Shown here: positions 62,201 to 64,000 of the stretch, in pieces
Layout: every line of letters starts with the position of its first letter
Numbering within the stretch: position 1 is the stretch's first letter
Assembly: GCA_037783545.1 (NCBI GenBank)
Contig: JBBELK010000008.1
Span: forward strand, 1,379,001 to 1,443,000
Length of the DNA: 64,000 nucleotides
Reading direction: 5' to 3'
DNA from: Henricia sp. BOLD:AAB3569
Lineage: Eukaryota; Echinodermata; Asteroidea; Spinulosida; Echinasteridae
The notes under the pieces: model-generated
The model's database searches: none
The model's input: the letters and a program-made list of their open reading frames with translations, nothing else
What the model was told of the DNA's origin: nothing
Translations under genes and position numbers: made by a program

Positions 62201-64000
62201 AAGGTCAATGTCTTTGTATGAAATTTAGACCTTCGATAGTCATGACCATTGCCGAAAGAATAAAGTTTGTATCTCAAACGGTTGAATTTTTACAAATTTT
62301 TGAATGTTTAAGTCATTAAATTTCAGACACATGTAATCTGACACCTGGTGCCGTCATCAAGATGTAACCTCTTTGGTATAGTACTTTAATATGGGTTCCT
62401 TATTGTGACCAAGTTTGATGATGATCCAAGCTTTGCAAGCGACCCTTCTAGCAGCGAGACAGACTGTGTGCTTTGTCTATGGGATATGGGGGAAGTGCAG
62501 AGATGTATGCATATTGTACATGCTTATGTACACTCGTATATACTGCACTGTGTGTATGCTGTGGTATAGGTTGCCATATTCAAAAATTCATAACAAATCA
62601 ACAAATGACGTCACACTAATGTAACTTGGTATGTTATATGTTAATGACCAAGTCTACGTCCCTGCTATGTTTCAAGGTCATACGCCCAATAGAGGAAGTG
62701 AACGACCTTGGCTAATGTATGATGCTGTACAAACATGCTTATTTGATGACGTCATCGTTACGCCACCAAATTTTGCTGCTAATATGCATTAGACCAAGTC
62801 ACAACAAACCTAAAACACACAAGTTCACCTCCATCGGCCTTTTCGTTCTCTAGATATAACCGTTATAAGAACGCATGTTCAACTGAGTGTAATTTGACAC
62901 CTGGTGACGTCATCAAACTTTTGAAGGTATGGGCATGTTCACTGACCCTCAGTCAACATATGCACCAATTTTGGGCCAATTTGCAAAAACTTCGCCACAG
63001 ACATCTGTTCAAAACGCGTTTTGGCCATTTTTCAACTTGCCGCTAGAGGGCGCTCTTTCGTGTCACGACTTAACTTTTGGTATTGTTTGAATGCCCAAGG
63101 GGTCTTGAGACTAACACCGTTGATTCCATCTTGGTATCTGCTACCAGTTTTAAATGACAAGCCAGCCTCGTTTTCGACCAATAGGAAGCAAGATTCAAGG
63201 TCAATGTCTGTGTACGAAAGTTAGACCTTGGATAGTCATGAACATTGCCGAAGGAATAAAGTTTGTATCTCAAACGGTTGAATTTTTACAGATGTTTCAA
63301 TATTGAAGGCCATATATTTCAAACGCTTGTAATCTGACACCTGGTGACGTCATCAAGATGTAAACACATTTGTGCAGTACTTCACTATGAGGTGATTGTT
63401 GTGACCAAGTTTGATGATGATCCGAGCTTGGCAAGTGACCATTTTGCCAGGCCGAAAGACCATGCGCTTTGTCTATGGGGTTTTGACGGAAGAATAAAAA
63501 AAGCTAAAAAAAAAAAAAAAAACTAGAGGTATGTCTGTTGATAACAGAGCATATGGCTTTCCGCTTTTCTTTTTTTATATGTTTGTATGCATTTAAAACT
63601 GCATGCTGTATAATACTACATGTACACTTTGTACAATATAAATACATACCGTACATATACATGTACAGTATGCACAGTGACAAGATTCAAAAATTCATAA
63701 TAAATCAACAAATCATGCATGTAATACTAATGTAACTTGGTATGTTACATGTTAATGACCAGGTCCAGGCACCTGATAGTTTTCAAGGTCATACGACCAA
63801 TGGAGAAAGTAAACGACCTTGGTTAATGTATACTTGAGGAACTCTTATTTGATTACGTCATCGTGACGTTACAATATTTAGCTGATAATATACATTTGAC
63901 CAAGTCAAAATACGTTTTGGTCTTTTTTCAACTCGTCACTAGAGGGCGCTGTTTCGTGTGACGACTTAACTTTTTGTATTTTTTGAATGCCCAAGGGGTC
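53168..64000 (-). repeat. Satellite block, inverted orientation, to window end
   Basis: About 11 monomers run in reverse orientation. Landmarks appear as CTTGCCGCTAGAGGGCGC, GACACCTGGTGACGTCATC and GTATCTCAAACGGTTG. The first ~300 bp mirror the end of the previous block. The array continues past the end of the window. Confidence 0.95.

Noticed and set aside
1-64000. Long terminal repeats or tandem retroelements as the source of the ~1-kb units
   Set aside because: Monomers have no TG...CA ends, primer site or polypurine tract in fixed places, and the joins are plain head to tail.

Overview
This window is eukaryotic, non-coding-rich DNA, most likely from a marine invertebrate and probably a deuterostome (echinoderm, hemichordate or amphioxus). 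The reasons are the abundant TACATGTA/GTACATGTAC runs, a tRNA-headed SINE with a GCGCTATAcAAAT(ATT)n tail, PIF/Harbinger-like MITEs, a fossil Ngaro-type tyrosine-recombinase retrotransposon, and exons of an uncharacterised Cys-rich protein family that I recall from invertebrate proteomes. The species cannot be fixed from sequence alone. I see no bacterial genes, CRISPR array or rRNA.

Layout: (1) 1-16970, a tandem array of a ~0.99 kb satellite in direct orientation. (2) ~17041-17935, one diverged copy in the opposite orientation. (3) ~17.9-34.7 kb, a low-copy island. (4) ~34690-35565, a second diverged inverted copy, sibling of the one at 17 kb. (5) 35628-35722, two hairpin modules. (6) 35762-39349, inverted satellite made of two near-identical 1767-bp units. 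(7) 39350-39545, four hairpins at a 51-bp period. (8) ~39551-53167, direct satellite interrupted by a TIR element (45604-46377) and a SINE (49109-49420). (9) 53168-64000, inverted satellite. Orientation switches fall at one short element, CCTCTAG plus a T run. Each monomer carries a CTCF-like core, several CRE palindromes and ERR/SF-1-type sites.

The island holds what looks like one host gene on the minus strand, now probably dead. A candidate first exon lies at 34.1-34.4 kb, a Cys-rich mini-exon at 22.1 kb, and a larger exon at 22.0-20.3 kb that is split by a 1.18-kb Harbinger-like MITE. Between the first two exons lies a 10.4-kb Ngaro-like fossil (22303-32726). It contains a palindromic 47-bp minisatellite (26.8-27.96 kb), recognisable RT, RNase H, SGNH-hydrolase and tyrosine-recombinase remnants, and split direct repeats that are still identical. 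An inverted, ~75% identical copy of the mini-exon sits on the other side of the fossil. Two foldback structures (20021-20361 and 33394-33865) and one more TIR element (18945-19427) complete the island.

The many 60-130-residue open frames inside the satellite repeat with every monomer on both strands, and I do not treat them as genes. All assignments are by eye; nothing was aligned or searched by computer.
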